Assembly: GCF_003002825.1 (NCBI RefSeq)
Contig: NZ_PVTE01000008.1
Location: forward strand, 1-64,000
Length of the DNA: 64,000 bases
From: Spirosoma oryzae
GTDB taxonomy: Bacteria; Bacteroidota; Bacteroidia; Cytophagales; Spirosomataceae
Direction of reading: 5' to 3'
A program made the position numbers and the translations under genes. A model generated the notes under the pieces. That model did no database searches. It was given only the letters and a program-made list of their open reading frames with translations, and was not told where the DNA came from. Below, one piece after another: positions 1-6,998 of this stretch; the stretch's first letter is position 1, and every line of letters begins with the position of its first letter.

Positions 1-169
1 GACGGGGAGTCTGAACTGGGACGGTCGGTCGAGCGACGGCACGGAGTTGCCCAGCGGCTTGTACTACTACCAGGCGACGGTGCGCTACGCGGTGCAGGAC
101 CGGGGTGCGCCCGCACAGGTCTTCAAAGGCTACGTACAGATACTACGCGATACCGTTTCCATGCGTTGA
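1..169 (+). CDS. C-terminal end of a T9SS type B-sorted (gliding motility-associated) surface protein, partial
   Basis: The frame is open from base 2 to the TGA at 167-169 and its start lies outside the window. The visible 55 residues read like a CHU_C / gliding-motility C-terminal domain: the segment NWDGRSSDGTELPSGLYYYQ is followed by a strand ending KGYVQILRD. In this family the domain is a beta-sandwich signal that sends secreted proteins through the type IX secretion system to the cell surface. The function of the rest of the protein cannot be judged. A strong hairpin terminator follows at 190-239. The domain call is confident from the WDG(R)..DG..(P)SG.YYY pattern. Confidence 0.8.
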   Translation, partial: TGSLNWDGRSSDGTELPSGLYYYQATVRYAVQDRGAPAQVFKGYVQILRDTVSMR

Positions 170-189
170 TTAGCCAGTTCATCCACTGG

Positions 190-239
190 AAAAGGCTGAC
201 GGCTACGAGGTATGATACCCCGTAGCCGTCAGCCTTTTC
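190..239 (+). terminator. Rho-independent terminator after the T9SS protein
   Basis: An inverted repeat with arms of about 18 bases (AAAAGGCTGACGGCTACG and its complement) encloses a short loop and ends in a T-rich run. It lies 20 bases after the stop codon at 169. Confidence 0.8.
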
Positions 240-352
240 TTTAACAGGCACCGTAGCTGCACGCTCCGCTCCCCGGCAAATGGCTGTAGCTGCGCAACGG
301 GACTAAACACTCCGGTATTTCTCCGGTTTACTAGTCAGCAACAGATAAAATC

Positions 353-754
353 ATGAAACCACTCCGCACACTCACCGTTACCCTGATGGCGGTTGTATCG
401 CTTCAGGCATGCACCCCTAAAATGGCTTTTCTTAACTCGACCGTAGCCCCTGCCGTTAGTGGTAACGTCCGCGTTAAGAAAGACAAAAATTCGAACTACA
501 TCGTCAACGTCGACGTAGCGAATCTGGCACCGGCGAAAAACCTCGATCCGCCCAAGAACACCTACCTGGTCTGGATGGAATCAAGCGATCGGTCAGTTCG
601 CAAGCTGGGGCAGCTTAGCCCGGCTGGTCGGGCATTGGAAGCCAAGATGACTGCGACGGCCGTATCGAAGCCAGATGTGGTATTTGTCTCCGCCGAAGAC
701 AACGCCGACGTTGAATATCCCGCCGGACCAACCGTTATAACTACCCGCAAGTAG
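353..754 (+). CDS. Small putative lipoprotein of unknown function
   Basis: The protein has 133 residues. Its N-terminus is a lipoprotein-type signal (basic MKPLR, a hydrophobic stretch, then a lipobox-like LQAC with Cys20), so it is predicted to be lipid-anchored outside the cytoplasm. The mature part is small and polar, with alternating hydrophobic residues (YIVNVDVANL, TYLVWMESSD) that suggest a compact beta-rich domain such as an anti-sigma-associated or Ig-like fold; I do not recognise a named family. The ATG at 353 is the only sensible start. A 30-base gap separates it from the acidic small protein at 785, so the two may be cotranscribed. Confidence 0.65.
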   Translation: MKPLRTLTVTLMAVVSLQACTPKMAFLNSTVAPAVSGNVRVKKDKNSNYIVNVDVANLAPAKNLDPPKNTYLVWMESSDRSVRKLGQLSPAGRALEAKMTATAVSKPDVVFVSAEDNADVEYPAGPTVITTRK

Positions 755-784
755 TCCAGTGCATTACCTATAAACTCAACGATC

Positions 785-1042
785 ATGGAAAGCGAAGACA
801 AAGAAGACATCATCCGGGCCAGGCAGGCCATTTCACCTAATGGGCTGGCCAATCAATCCGCAGAAGGCGACAGCGGGGTTAGCGGTCAGCTTCCGGATGA
901 CGCATTACCGGCAGACGCCTTGCCTAATGACAATCTGGAAGAGGAATACATGAACGGCGACGAGCCCGCCGAGAACGCACCGATGACGCACCCCAACCGC
1001 AACGTCGACAAGCCCGATAACGGCAAGGGATCGTACGCATAG
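785..1042 (+). CDS. Small acidic hypothetical protein
   Basis: The protein has 85 residues, is very acidic and has low complexity (many D, E, N, P, A). It carries a short tandem motif, DDALPADALPNDNLEEE. There is no signal peptide, membrane segment or cysteine, and it is probably disordered. It lies 30 bases after the putative lipoprotein gene and before the strong terminator at 1061-1095, which makes a two-gene unit likely. I do not recognise the family. Sequence bias and context support it as a real gene more than any motif does. Confidence 0.6.
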   Translation: MESEDKEDIIRARQAISPNGLANQSAEGDSGVSGQLPDDALPADALPNDNLEEEYMNGDEPAENAPMTHPNRNVDKPDNGKGSYA

Positions 1043-1060
1043 CAATACCCTGTTAACCCG

Positions 1061-1096
1061 AACGAGCCGCGCAGTTTCTAACTGCGCGGCTCGTTT
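1061..1096. terminator. Bidirectional hairpin terminator
   Basis: Perfect 16-base arms (AACGAGCCGCGCAGTT and its complement) lie around a 3-base loop just after the stop at 1042. A-rich and T-rich edges allow termination in either direction. Confidence 0.8.
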
Positions 1097-1131
1097 GCTT
1101 AGGTATATATCTTTATTTCTGTCCTCAGACG

Positions 1132-1223
1132 TTCAGTGGTGTCAGGTCCCTGACCTGACACATACGCGCCAGCCCTTTGCTTCGCCCTGGAATGTGTCAG
1201 GTCAGGGACCTGACACCACTGAA
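1132..1223. repeat. Long inverted repeat made of nested palindromes
   Basis: The arms 1132-1163 and 1192-1223 are perfect 32-base reverse complements around a 28-base spacer. Each arm also contains its own palindrome (GTGTCAGGTC, 3 bases, GACCTGACAC) at 1139-1161 and 1194-1216. The element can therefore fold as one long stem or as two short hairpins. It sits just downstream of the minus-strand HAD gene. Confidence 0.85.
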
Positions 1224-1247
1224 ATCGTTCGATCAACAGGTAGTACA

Positions 1248-2096
1248 TCACCCGACGATCGAGTCGCAGACATAGGTTGGAATAATACCCGTACTGCGAA
1301 TCAGCAGTTCGGCATCGTCGGGCTGCGTGTTGCCGGTGAGGACGAGTACCGTATCCAGTCCAAATTTATTACCGCCGAGAATATCTGTTTTCAGCGTATC
1401 GCCCACCATCAGGATGTCGCTGCGCGTAATGCCCTTTGCCAGTTCCTGTACTCGCTCGTAGGCGAACATAAACAGTTGCGCGTCGGGCTTGCCGAAGTTG
1501 ATAAACTGCTTACCAACAATCGATTCGATCATTCGGGCGACCGCACCGATGGCAATGGAAACGCGCGTTTTCGACGTCGGGTAAGTCGCGTCGGTATTGG
1601 CGACGATGACCGGAATATTGCGCTTTCGCAGCAGGTTGACAGTTTTGGTAATGTCATTATTCCAGTCGAACCCTTCATCGTCGAGCAGCACCAGTGCGTT
1701 GATGTCTGCCACGTCTTTCAAATCAACCTCGCTGATCGGCAATGTTTTCAGCTCAGCCGTTTCCAGATAGTGTGCCGAATTGGCCGTACCCAGATACGCT
1801 ACCGTGCCGTGATGCACTTTCAGATCAAGGTAGTCGCGGGCGAGCATGCCCGACGAAATGATACGATCGGGCGTGATGGCGAAAAAATTCTGTCGGTAAT
1901 ACGACTCGGCTAGTTGTACCGGGCTACGCGACGCATCGTTGGTCAACACGTAGAACTCTTTGCCTTCGCTCTGAAGCCAGTCAAACGTCTCCTGAATACC
2001 CGGCAGAATCCCTTCCGCATTTTTCAACACCCCGAATGCGTCGAAAAAGACAAATTTATAGTTAGCCGCGACGGCTTTAAACGAAGACAGATCCAT
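1248..2096 (-). CDS. HAD-superfamily class IIA hydrolase (NagD-like)
   Basis: The protein has 282 residues, the usual length for class IIA HAD phosphatases. Motif I reads FFDAFGVL (nucleophile Asp20), motif II LTNDASRS, the motif III lysine lies in GKPDAQLF, and motif IV is GDTLKTDILGG. The cap between motifs II and III fits type IIA. The usual second Asp of motif I (DxD) is Phe here; related uncharacterised IIA members carry an aromatic residue at this place, so altered or weak phosphatase activity is possible. The gene is 71 bases downstream of the kinase-like gene, in line with the glutamine synthetase-like gene, and may belong to the same transcript. The substrate is unknown. Confidence 0.8.
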   Translation of the reverse strand: MDLSSFKAVAANYKFVFFDAFGVLKNAEGILPGIQETFDWLQSEGKEFYVLTNDASRSPVQLAESYYRQNFFAITPDRIISSGMLARDYLDLKVHHGTVAYLGTANSAHYLETAELKTLPISEVDLKDVADINALVLLDDEGFDWNNDITKTVNLLRKRNIPVIVANTDATYPTSKTRVSIAIGAVARMIESIVGKQFINFGKPDAQLFMFAYERVQELAKGITRSDILMVGDTLKTDILGGNKFGLDTVLVLTGNTQPDDAELLIRSTGIIPTYVCDSIVG

Positions 2097-2097
2097 T

Positions 2098-2156
2098 CGT
2101 ACGGTTTACAGTTTGTAGTTTACGGTTTACAGTTCCTGACAGTGGGCTACTGTCAA
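2098..2156. repeat. Direct repeat of a TACGGTTTACAG word plus a small hairpin
   Basis: The word TACGGTTTACAG occurs at about 2100-2111 and 2121-2132, and a TTTGTAGTT variant lies between. It is followed by a 7-base-stem hairpin (TGACAGT ... ACTGTCA, 2137-2155). The same word builds the mirrored repeats near 34637 and 45041. It fills the gap between the kinase-like and HAD genes. Confidence 0.6.
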
Positions 2157-2167
2157 AAACGCACTCC

Positions 2168-3208
2168 TCACAGATTCAATGCCCGCAGTAGCTTGTCGAC
2201 GTCGAAGGTGTCGATCGACGGAAAATGCAGCTCGTAGGCTTCGCGTTGCAACTTGATCGCGTACGTCCGGTGGAAGAAATAGCGACCATATTTGATGACG
2301 TAATTGAGCAGGAAAAAGCGGTACGCTTCGGGTAAGAATCGAATTTCGTTCTCCGTCAGCGGATACACTTTATGGTATTCCTGCAGGAACATGATAAAGC
2401 GGTCTTCCATCAGCGGACCGATATGGTAGCTGAATACAGTCCGGTCGCCAATGTCCGACACGACACGGCTGAAGAAATAAAAGTCGAGCACCCGGTAACT
2501 GATGCGGAACCAGTCGTAGTCCCAGCGCGAGTACAATTCGAGGCTGTCCGTTACGGAGAAGTTCCCGATGTTCCAGTCGACGAAGACGGGCATGGTTTCA
2601 ACCGATCCGGCTACCAGCCGCTGCCGGTTTTGCAGAAAAATGTCGCACTGCTGCCGGAGTTCATCGATGTGCATCCGGTGCTCGAACTGCCCCGTTTCCG
2701 AATCAAGGAAGTCGAGCAAATCCCAGATGTCGGAACGCATTGTTTTCGAGGATTTGGGCAGTACCGTGCTGACCCGCGAGCAGGCTTTATGGAACAGCGC
2801 AATTTCCCGGCCCAGTCGCCGGATCTGCGCATCATTCAGCCGCCGGGGAAGCTTGGATACACTCCGGATGGGGTTGTAAAAAACGACCCATGCATCGACA
2901 AACCCGTCTTTGTGCCGATACGTGTACACCTGTCCGTCACGTAGCAGCGACTTTGCCAGCACATTCTCGAAAGGATATAACAGATTGTTGGACAGCGCAT
3001 TGATGATTCGGTGATCCTCAACGAATTGTTCGTACGATCCGAAATACGACAGCTTGGCGATGATTGAATTCCCATCGTCAAAGGTCACTTTGAACACGTG
3101 GTTGGTCGACACTTTCGCGCTGATGTCGGTAATCGACTGAATCGATACCGATGCATCGAAGCCTGCCCAGGCCGCCCGTATTATTGTTGGATAATCAACT
3201 AGACGCAT
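2168..3208 (-). CDS. Aminoglycoside phosphotransferase (APH)-like kinase of unknown substrate
   Basis: The protein has 346 residues. The C-lobe shows a kinase catalytic-loop pattern, VFVDWNIGNFSV (Asp and Asn in the Brenner position), followed about 15 residues later by RWDYDWFRISYRVLDF, a DxD-type metal site as in APH/choline-kinase-fold enzymes. The N-lobe has NHVFKVTFDDGNSIIAKLSY, with a likely ATP-binding lysine. Family enzymes phosphorylate small hydroxyl compounds. The ATG at 3208 lies 2 bases from the stop of the glutamine synthetase-like gene, so the two are almost certainly cotranscribed. The kinase probably acts on the same small molecule as its neighbour; this is inference. Confidence 0.7.
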   Translation of the reverse strand: MRLVDYPTIIRAAWAGFDASVSIQSITDISAKVSTNHVFKVTFDDGNSIIAKLSYFGSYEQFVEDHRIINALSNNLLYPFENVLAKSLLRDGQVYTYRHKDGFVDAWVVFYNPIRSVSKLPRRLNDAQIRRLGREIALFHKACSRVSTVLPKSSKTMRSDIWDLLDFLDSETGQFEHRMHIDELRQQCDIFLQNRQRLVAGSVETMPVFVDWNIGNFSVTDSLELYSRWDYDWFRISYRVLDFYFFSRVVSDIGDRTVFSYHIGPLMEDRFIMFLQEYHKVYPLTENEIRFLPEAYRFFLLNYVIKYGRYFFHRTYAIKLQREAYELHFPSIDTFDVDKLLRALNL

Positions 3209-3210
3209 AA

Positions 3211-4572
3211 TCAGATAATTTCAAAGTACCGCTTCAGTTCCCAGTCGCTGACCTGCCGCGCATACTGCCGGGCTTCCCAGTCGCGGGTGCGGGTGTAATA
3301 GTCGACAAAATCGGCTCCGAACAGGTCGACCGCAATCGGCGAATTAGCCATTTTTTGCGTGGCCTCGGCCAGATTGCCGGGCAACACACCGTGCTGCCTG
3401 TCGGTGTAGCCGCTACCCGTCGACGGGTCGATGTCGAGCGACAGTTGATGCCGGATACCGTACAGCCCCGACGCCAGCGCAGCGGCAATCGCCAGATACG
3501 GATTTGTATCAGCGCCCGACACCCGGTGTTCGACGCGGGTATACGCTTCATTTCGGTTCAACACGCGCAGCGCCGTCGTCCGGTTGTCGAGCGACCAGGT
3601 TACCGTTGTCGGTGCCCAGGCTCCTTCGACCAGTCGTTTATAGCTGTTTACCGTCGGCGCAAACATGGGCGTAATGTGCGGCAGGCAGTGCAGTTGCCCC
3701 GCGATAAACTGCCGCATCAACGCACTGATCCGGTTTGGCTGGTCAGCATCGAAAAACAGGTTTTTCGAGCGGTCGGGTGTCCACAGGCTTTGGTGGATGT
3801 GCCCGCTGCAACCCGGCAGATCGGCGTTCCACTTAGCCATAAACGTCGCGATGATGCCGTGTCGATACGCAATTTCCTTGACCGCCGTCTTGAACAGCGT
3901 CGCTTTATCAGCCGCCCGGACAACCTCATCGTGCAGGATAGCCGCTTCATAGACGCCCGGCCCGGTTTCGGTGTGTAGCCCTTCCAGGGCAATATCGAAA
4001 TTAGTCAGGCCGTCGAACAGGTCGTTATTGAAGGCATTTTCCTGCGATGGGCGCAGCATCGAATAGCCGAACATGCCCGGCGTCAGCGGCTCCAGATTCC
4101 GAAAGCCTTTTTGTTGCAGGCTTTGGGGCGTTTCGCGAAAATTGAACCACTCAAACTCCTGCGCATACTCGGCATGATATCCCATATCGCGACACTGGGC
4201 CACAATGCGTTTGAGGAGACTGCGCGGACAGGCCGGCCAATCGGGTGTATCACCGGGCTGACTGAAATCAGCCAGAAAAAACGGTATGTTGGCCTCCCAG
4301 GGCACCTGCCGCAGCGTACTCAGATCGAGCCGGACAGGTGCATCAGGATAGCCCGACTGCCAGCCGGTCAGTGAGCCATTGTCATAGGGCGCGTCGGTGC
4401 AGTCCCAGCCCCAGACCACGTCGCAGAACCCGTAGCCATCGGTCAGGCCGTCGCGGAACTTCTGTTTGCTGATAATTTTTCCACGCAGTACACCGTCGAT
4501 GTCGGCAAACGCGTATTTCAGTTTCTGGCCGTCTGTCTGCTCAATAAAGTCGATAGCCGCTTGTCCATTCAT
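3211..4572 (-). CDS. Glutamine synthetase-family ligase (probable gamma-glutamylamide-type)
   Basis: From the ATG at 4572 the protein has 453 residues; a GTG at 4605 would add 11. It has the GS beta-grasp N-terminus (KYAFADIDGVLRGKIIS) and the catalytic domain with an EFEWFNF glutamate motif, the SGHIHQSLW substrate-loop motif and the NRTTALRV / EHRVSGADTNPYLA arginine motifs. The length and the DIDG(V)LRGK start resemble gamma-glutamylputrescine-type (PuuA-like) enzymes, which join glutamate to amines, more than GlnA; no Tyr-adenylylation site was recognised. It leads an operon with an APH-like kinase 2 bases downstream, which points to an amine or small-molecule pathway. No promoter matches the TAnnTTTG consensus exactly; CAAAGGAT at 4635 is a near match. 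Confidence 0.8.
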   Translation of the reverse strand: MNGQAAIDFIEQTDGQKLKYAFADIDGVLRGKIISKQKFRDGLTDGYGFCDVVWGWDCTDAPYDNGSLTGWQSGYPDAPVRLDLSTLRQVPWEANIPFFLADFSQPGDTPDWPACPRSLLKRIVAQCRDMGYHAEYAQEFEWFNFRETPQSLQQKGFRNLEPLTPGMFGYSMLRPSQENAFNNDLFDGLTNFDIALEGLHTETGPGVYEAAILHDEVVRAADKATLFKTAVKEIAYRHGIIATFMAKWNADLPGCSGHIHQSLWTPDRSKNLFFDADQPNRISALMRQFIAGQLHCLPHITPMFAPTVNSYKRLVEGAWAPTTVTWSLDNRTTALRVLNRNEAYTRVEHRVSGADTNPYLAIAAALASGLYGIRHQLSLDIDPSTGSGYTDRQHGVLPGNLAEATQKMANSPIAVDLFGADFVDYYTRTRDWEARQYARQVSDWELKRYFEII

Positions 4573-4702
4573 GTCAAAAAAGCTCGGTTTAGGCTGCCAG
4601 CGCACCTCGTCGGCTCCGAAACGCCGTGGTAAGCAAAGGATGGCGAAAGTACTATTTTACCCGAATAGTTTCGCGTTTCGCCGATCAGTATGTCTGTCAT
4701 AC

Positions 4703-4738
4703 AAAAAGCCAGCCCACGTTGGTGAGCTGGCTTTTTTC
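4703..4738. terminator. Bidirectional terminator
   Basis: Stem AAAAAGCCAGC ... GCTGGCTTTTTT has a partly paired CCAC/GGTG inner part. It lies between the start of the GS-like gene and the end of the minus-strand hsp20 gene, and would stop hsp20 transcripts. Confidence 0.7.
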
Positions 4739-4751
4739 GTGTAAGCTGAGT

Positions 4752-4857
4752 GTGTAGCCTGGACGTCCACGTCCGGGTGGGCGCGATAGCGACCAATTAG
4801 CTGCCGCTTTGCGTAGTTGCCCTGACGGGCACCCGGACCGGGAGGTCCAGGCTACAC
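4752..4857. repeat. Composite intergenic repeat, copy A
   Basis: The ends are inverted copies of GTGTAGCCTGGAC, and the interior holds CCGGGTGGGCGCG and, on the other strand, CCGGGTGCCCGTCAGGGCA. Reverse-complemented, the unit matches the repeat at 15144-15294 over most of its length, with diverged inner loops. It lies just downstream of hsp20. Confidence 0.85.
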
Positions 4858-4873
4858 ACTCAGGCTACACGTG

Positions 4874-5323
4874 CTACCCGACGGTGATCGACTGCGCGGG
4901 CTTGTTTGTTTCCGGGTTTTTCGGCAGCGTCACGGTCAGAACGCCATCGGTATAGGTGGCCGAAATCTGGTCGACCAGTACTTTACCGTTGAGTTGAAAC
5001 TGCCGTTCGAAACCGCGTGGACTAAACTCCTGATAGGTGTAACCATTATCAGTCGATGCAGAACCGGGCTGTTCCGAACCCGGATAAGCAATCGTCAGTA
5101 CGTCGTCTTTGACGGCCAGCGTTACGTTTGCTTTGTTCAGACCGGCTGCGTAAAGCGAAATCGTAAATGCGGCATCGGTATCTTCGATGTTGATCGGTGG
5201 CTGACCAAACGCAGCCATACGACCGCCCCAGAACTTCCCGAAGTTACCGCGTCCCCACCGTCCGCGCCCCATTGATCCGCAACCTCCTTTATAGTCCGAC
5301 TGAAATCCTTGCTTGTTAACCAT
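4874..5323 (-). CDS. Hsp20/alpha-crystallin small heat-shock protein
   Basis: The protein has 149 residues. The alpha-crystallin domain covers about residues 45-140: INIEDTDAAFTISLYAAGLN, then DDVLTIAYPG, then SPRGFERQFQLNGKV, then ATYTDGVLTVTLPK, which is the conserved A-x-x-x-(D/N)GVL motif. Such proteins are ATP-independent holdases in the cytoplasm. The N-terminal arm is unusual, rich in Gly, Arg and aromatics (GGCGSMGRGRWGRGNFGKF), and holds the only cysteine. A small membrane-protein gene ends 50 bases upstream on the same strand, so the two probably share a transcript. I saw no CIRCE-like operator. Confidence 0.9.
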   Translation of the reverse strand: MVNKQGFQSDYKGGCGSMGRGRWGRGNFGKFWGGRMAAFGQPPINIEDTDAAFTISLYAAGLNKANVTLAVKDDVLTIAYPGSEQPGSASTDNGYTYQEFSPRGFERQFQLNGKVLVDQISATYTDGVLTVTLPKNPETNKPAQSITVG

Positions 5324-5373
5324 GACTGTGTCTCTGTTTTTTGTGTGTATGTGTGTTTACTGATGTTGGCAGA

Positions 5374-5634
5374 TTAGCCGATTTGAATGACCCGATCATA
5401 CGACATGCGCTGTACGGGCGTTCGATACGCCGGATTATCGATGGCAATGACTGAGCTCGCCTGCAAGCCGCCCCGGCCAATCGGGCCAAACAGCCGACTC
5501 GCCAGCCGAACCCCAACGACCCGCACCAGCAGGCCCACCGCCACAGCAACCAGCAGCAGTTTTAGTAAAACAGTTATGAGAAAGAGGGCCAGTCCGGCAA
5601 CCAGTACCAGCCCGCCTATACGCCACATATTCAT
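5374..5634 (-). CDS. Small hydrophobic membrane protein
   Basis: The protein has 86 residues with a continuous hydrophobic N-terminal half (about residues 5-45, enough for two short membrane helices), followed by a small polar tail with NPAYRTPVQRM. I do not recognise the family. It is 50 bases upstream of hsp20 on the same strand, so it is probably the first gene of a two-gene stress unit. The opposite strand has a longer open frame here, but its codon use is poor and it has no recognisable product, so I chose this strand. Confidence 0.55.
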   Translation of the reverse strand: MNMWRIGGLVLVAGLALFLITVLLKLLLVAVAVGLLVRVVGVRLASRLFGPIGRGGLQASSVIAIDNPAYRTPVQRMSYDRVIQIG

Positions 5635-6000
5635 TTTTGTTCGCTTGTTTATGGTTCAACAGCGGCCAACAAACCAACTCGTCGGTATCAGGTGCGCACC
5701 CGTTCGTTTGCCGCTTTACCGTATAGTCGTGACAAGACGTTCGGATATTTTACCGATGCGGAAAGTTTTTTCTAAACACGGAGGAAATGGAGGCTTCACG
5801 GAGCGAACAGAGCTTAAATCCTTCGGCTATCGTTGCGTACCGTCTGGTTGCACCAACTGGCGGTTTCGTAAATGCATTGAACGCCGGGCTTTGTCAGTGC
5901 TGCTTTATGTGTTTGCGGGTTGGCGAACAGTAGCGAAAACGGCTCATGCTCCTTTAGTGGTAAATCTGCCCCCGGCTACACCTTCGGGGTATCACTGCAC
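5635..6000. other. Intergenic region, no gene recognised
   Basis: These 366 bases separate the divergent hsp20 unit and the plus-strand gene at 6001. They contain a short repetitive stretch near 5779-5806 (CACGGAGGAAATGGAGG, then CACGGAGCG). Plus-strand open frames run through the region but show no protein-like composition. No clear TAnnTTTG box was found. Confidence 0.5.
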
Positions 6001-6567
6001 ATGCGGAAAGTCGTTTCCATCGGTTTGTTCATTCTGTTACTCTGCCATGTCCTGGGCTACGGGATAGCGGCAGTCAGTAGCTGGTGGCAGGAAGAGACTA
6101 CGTTGATGGAGCGACTGGCCGTGTACCATACGACCGATAGTCTGATCGAATTTCAGATTCCGCTCGCTGATTCTACCCAGGCGGAACCAGCCATCACACG
6201 AACAACCGCCGGCGGATTTACGTACCGCAATCACTATTACGACATCGTCAGCCTGAACATTCAGAACGATACGCTCTACATTGCCGGTATCGAGCTTGAT
6301 CGCCATGCGTTCTGGGAGGCAGATCTGTTGTCGTTCCTCAAGAACCATCTGGCGGATGCAGGGGGTACGCAGAAACGTGTAAATCAGGTGTTGAAATTAT
6401 TGTTGCAGGAATACGACCCGCCAGTCCGCACTGCGTTTCTGTTTCTTGTTTCGCTACGCGCCCAAGCAGCGCCCCCAGTCAGTGACGTAATCAGTCTTTT
6501 GTTCCGTTCCCTGCCAGTCGGCTCGCCCCCGCCAGAAATAAGCAGCTCATTTTCATTGCTCAAGTAG
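6001..6567 (+). CDS. Membrane-anchored hypothetical protein
   Basis: From the ATG at 6001 the protein has 188 residues; an upstream in-frame start at 5920 would add 27 polar residues in front of the membrane helix and is unlikely. It has one N-terminal helix (VVSIGLFILLLCHVLGYGIA) and then a soluble domain with TAGGFTYRNHYYDIVSLNIQ and NDTLYIAGIE. From memory of the family only, similar short proteins occur in Bacteroidetes next to metal-handling outer-membrane genes. Here a predicted outer-membrane barrel follows at 6999. The proline-rich C-terminus looks unstructured. Function unknown. Confidence 0.6.
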   Translation: MRKVVSIGLFILLLCHVLGYGIAAVSSWWQEETTLMERLAVYHTTDSLIEFQIPLADSTQAEPAITRTTAGGFTYRNHYYDIVSLNIQNDTLYIAGIELDRHAFWEADLLSFLKNHLADAGGTQKRVNQVLKLLLQEYDPPVRTAFLFLVSLRAQAAPPVSDVISLLFRSLPVGSPPPEISSSFSLLK

Positions 6568-6998
6568 TCAGGACAGGTCAAACCTAGCCGGAGAAGGGAA
6601 CAGAACCGCAAACGGTTCTAGCCGGGATTTGCTATTGGCCTAGCCGACTCGAACACTGCGCAGCAACGTCCAGGACCAATCGGCATGCGAGGGTATGTAC
6701 CTCGCGTAGGCGGAGCATCTGTTGCCACCACCACGACCGGGCAGTACGAACGGCCGCGTCGATGCTGGCTGGTTCACTGATAAACAGGTTCAATCTTCTG
6801 TTTGTGACTCGCTTAGCAGCCTACCGCCGGGCTGCGTTGAAAAGCCTTTGCCACCCGTCTGGCTCCTGGCTACCAGACACAGAATCACTGCGATCAATCA
6901 ATTATTGTACTACGAAACAAGACCGGGTCGCTACCCAGTAGTCGCCCCCATTTGGCTACAGTAGCGGGTTTGTTTCGAAAACTGACTGTCAATCAATC
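6568..6998. other. Intergenic region with little recognisable content
   Basis: These 431 bases hold a small 7-base-stem hairpin at 6602-6619 (AGAACCG CAAA CGGTTCT) and an 80-codon frame at 6722-6964 whose translation is rich in Pro, Arg and Ser and unlike its neighbours, so it is probably not a gene. No conserved promoter box was found. The region may hold the leader of the barrel gene at 6999. Confidence 0.5.

Noticed and set aside
1095-1913. Plus-strand open frame of 272 codons opposite the HAD gene
   Set aside because: It is antisense to a gene with clear HAD motifs, starts inside the inverted repeat, and its translation has no protein-like domain pattern.
5387-6067. Plus-strand frame of 226 codons overlapping the small membrane protein
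   Set aside because: Low-complexity Arg/Thr/Ser translation typical of a shadow frame; the opposite strand has a hydrophobic protein in line with hsp20.
6722-6964. 80-codon frame in the gap before the barrel gene
   Set aside because: The translation is rich in Pro, Arg and Ser with no motif, no RBS and no promoter; it is probably chance.
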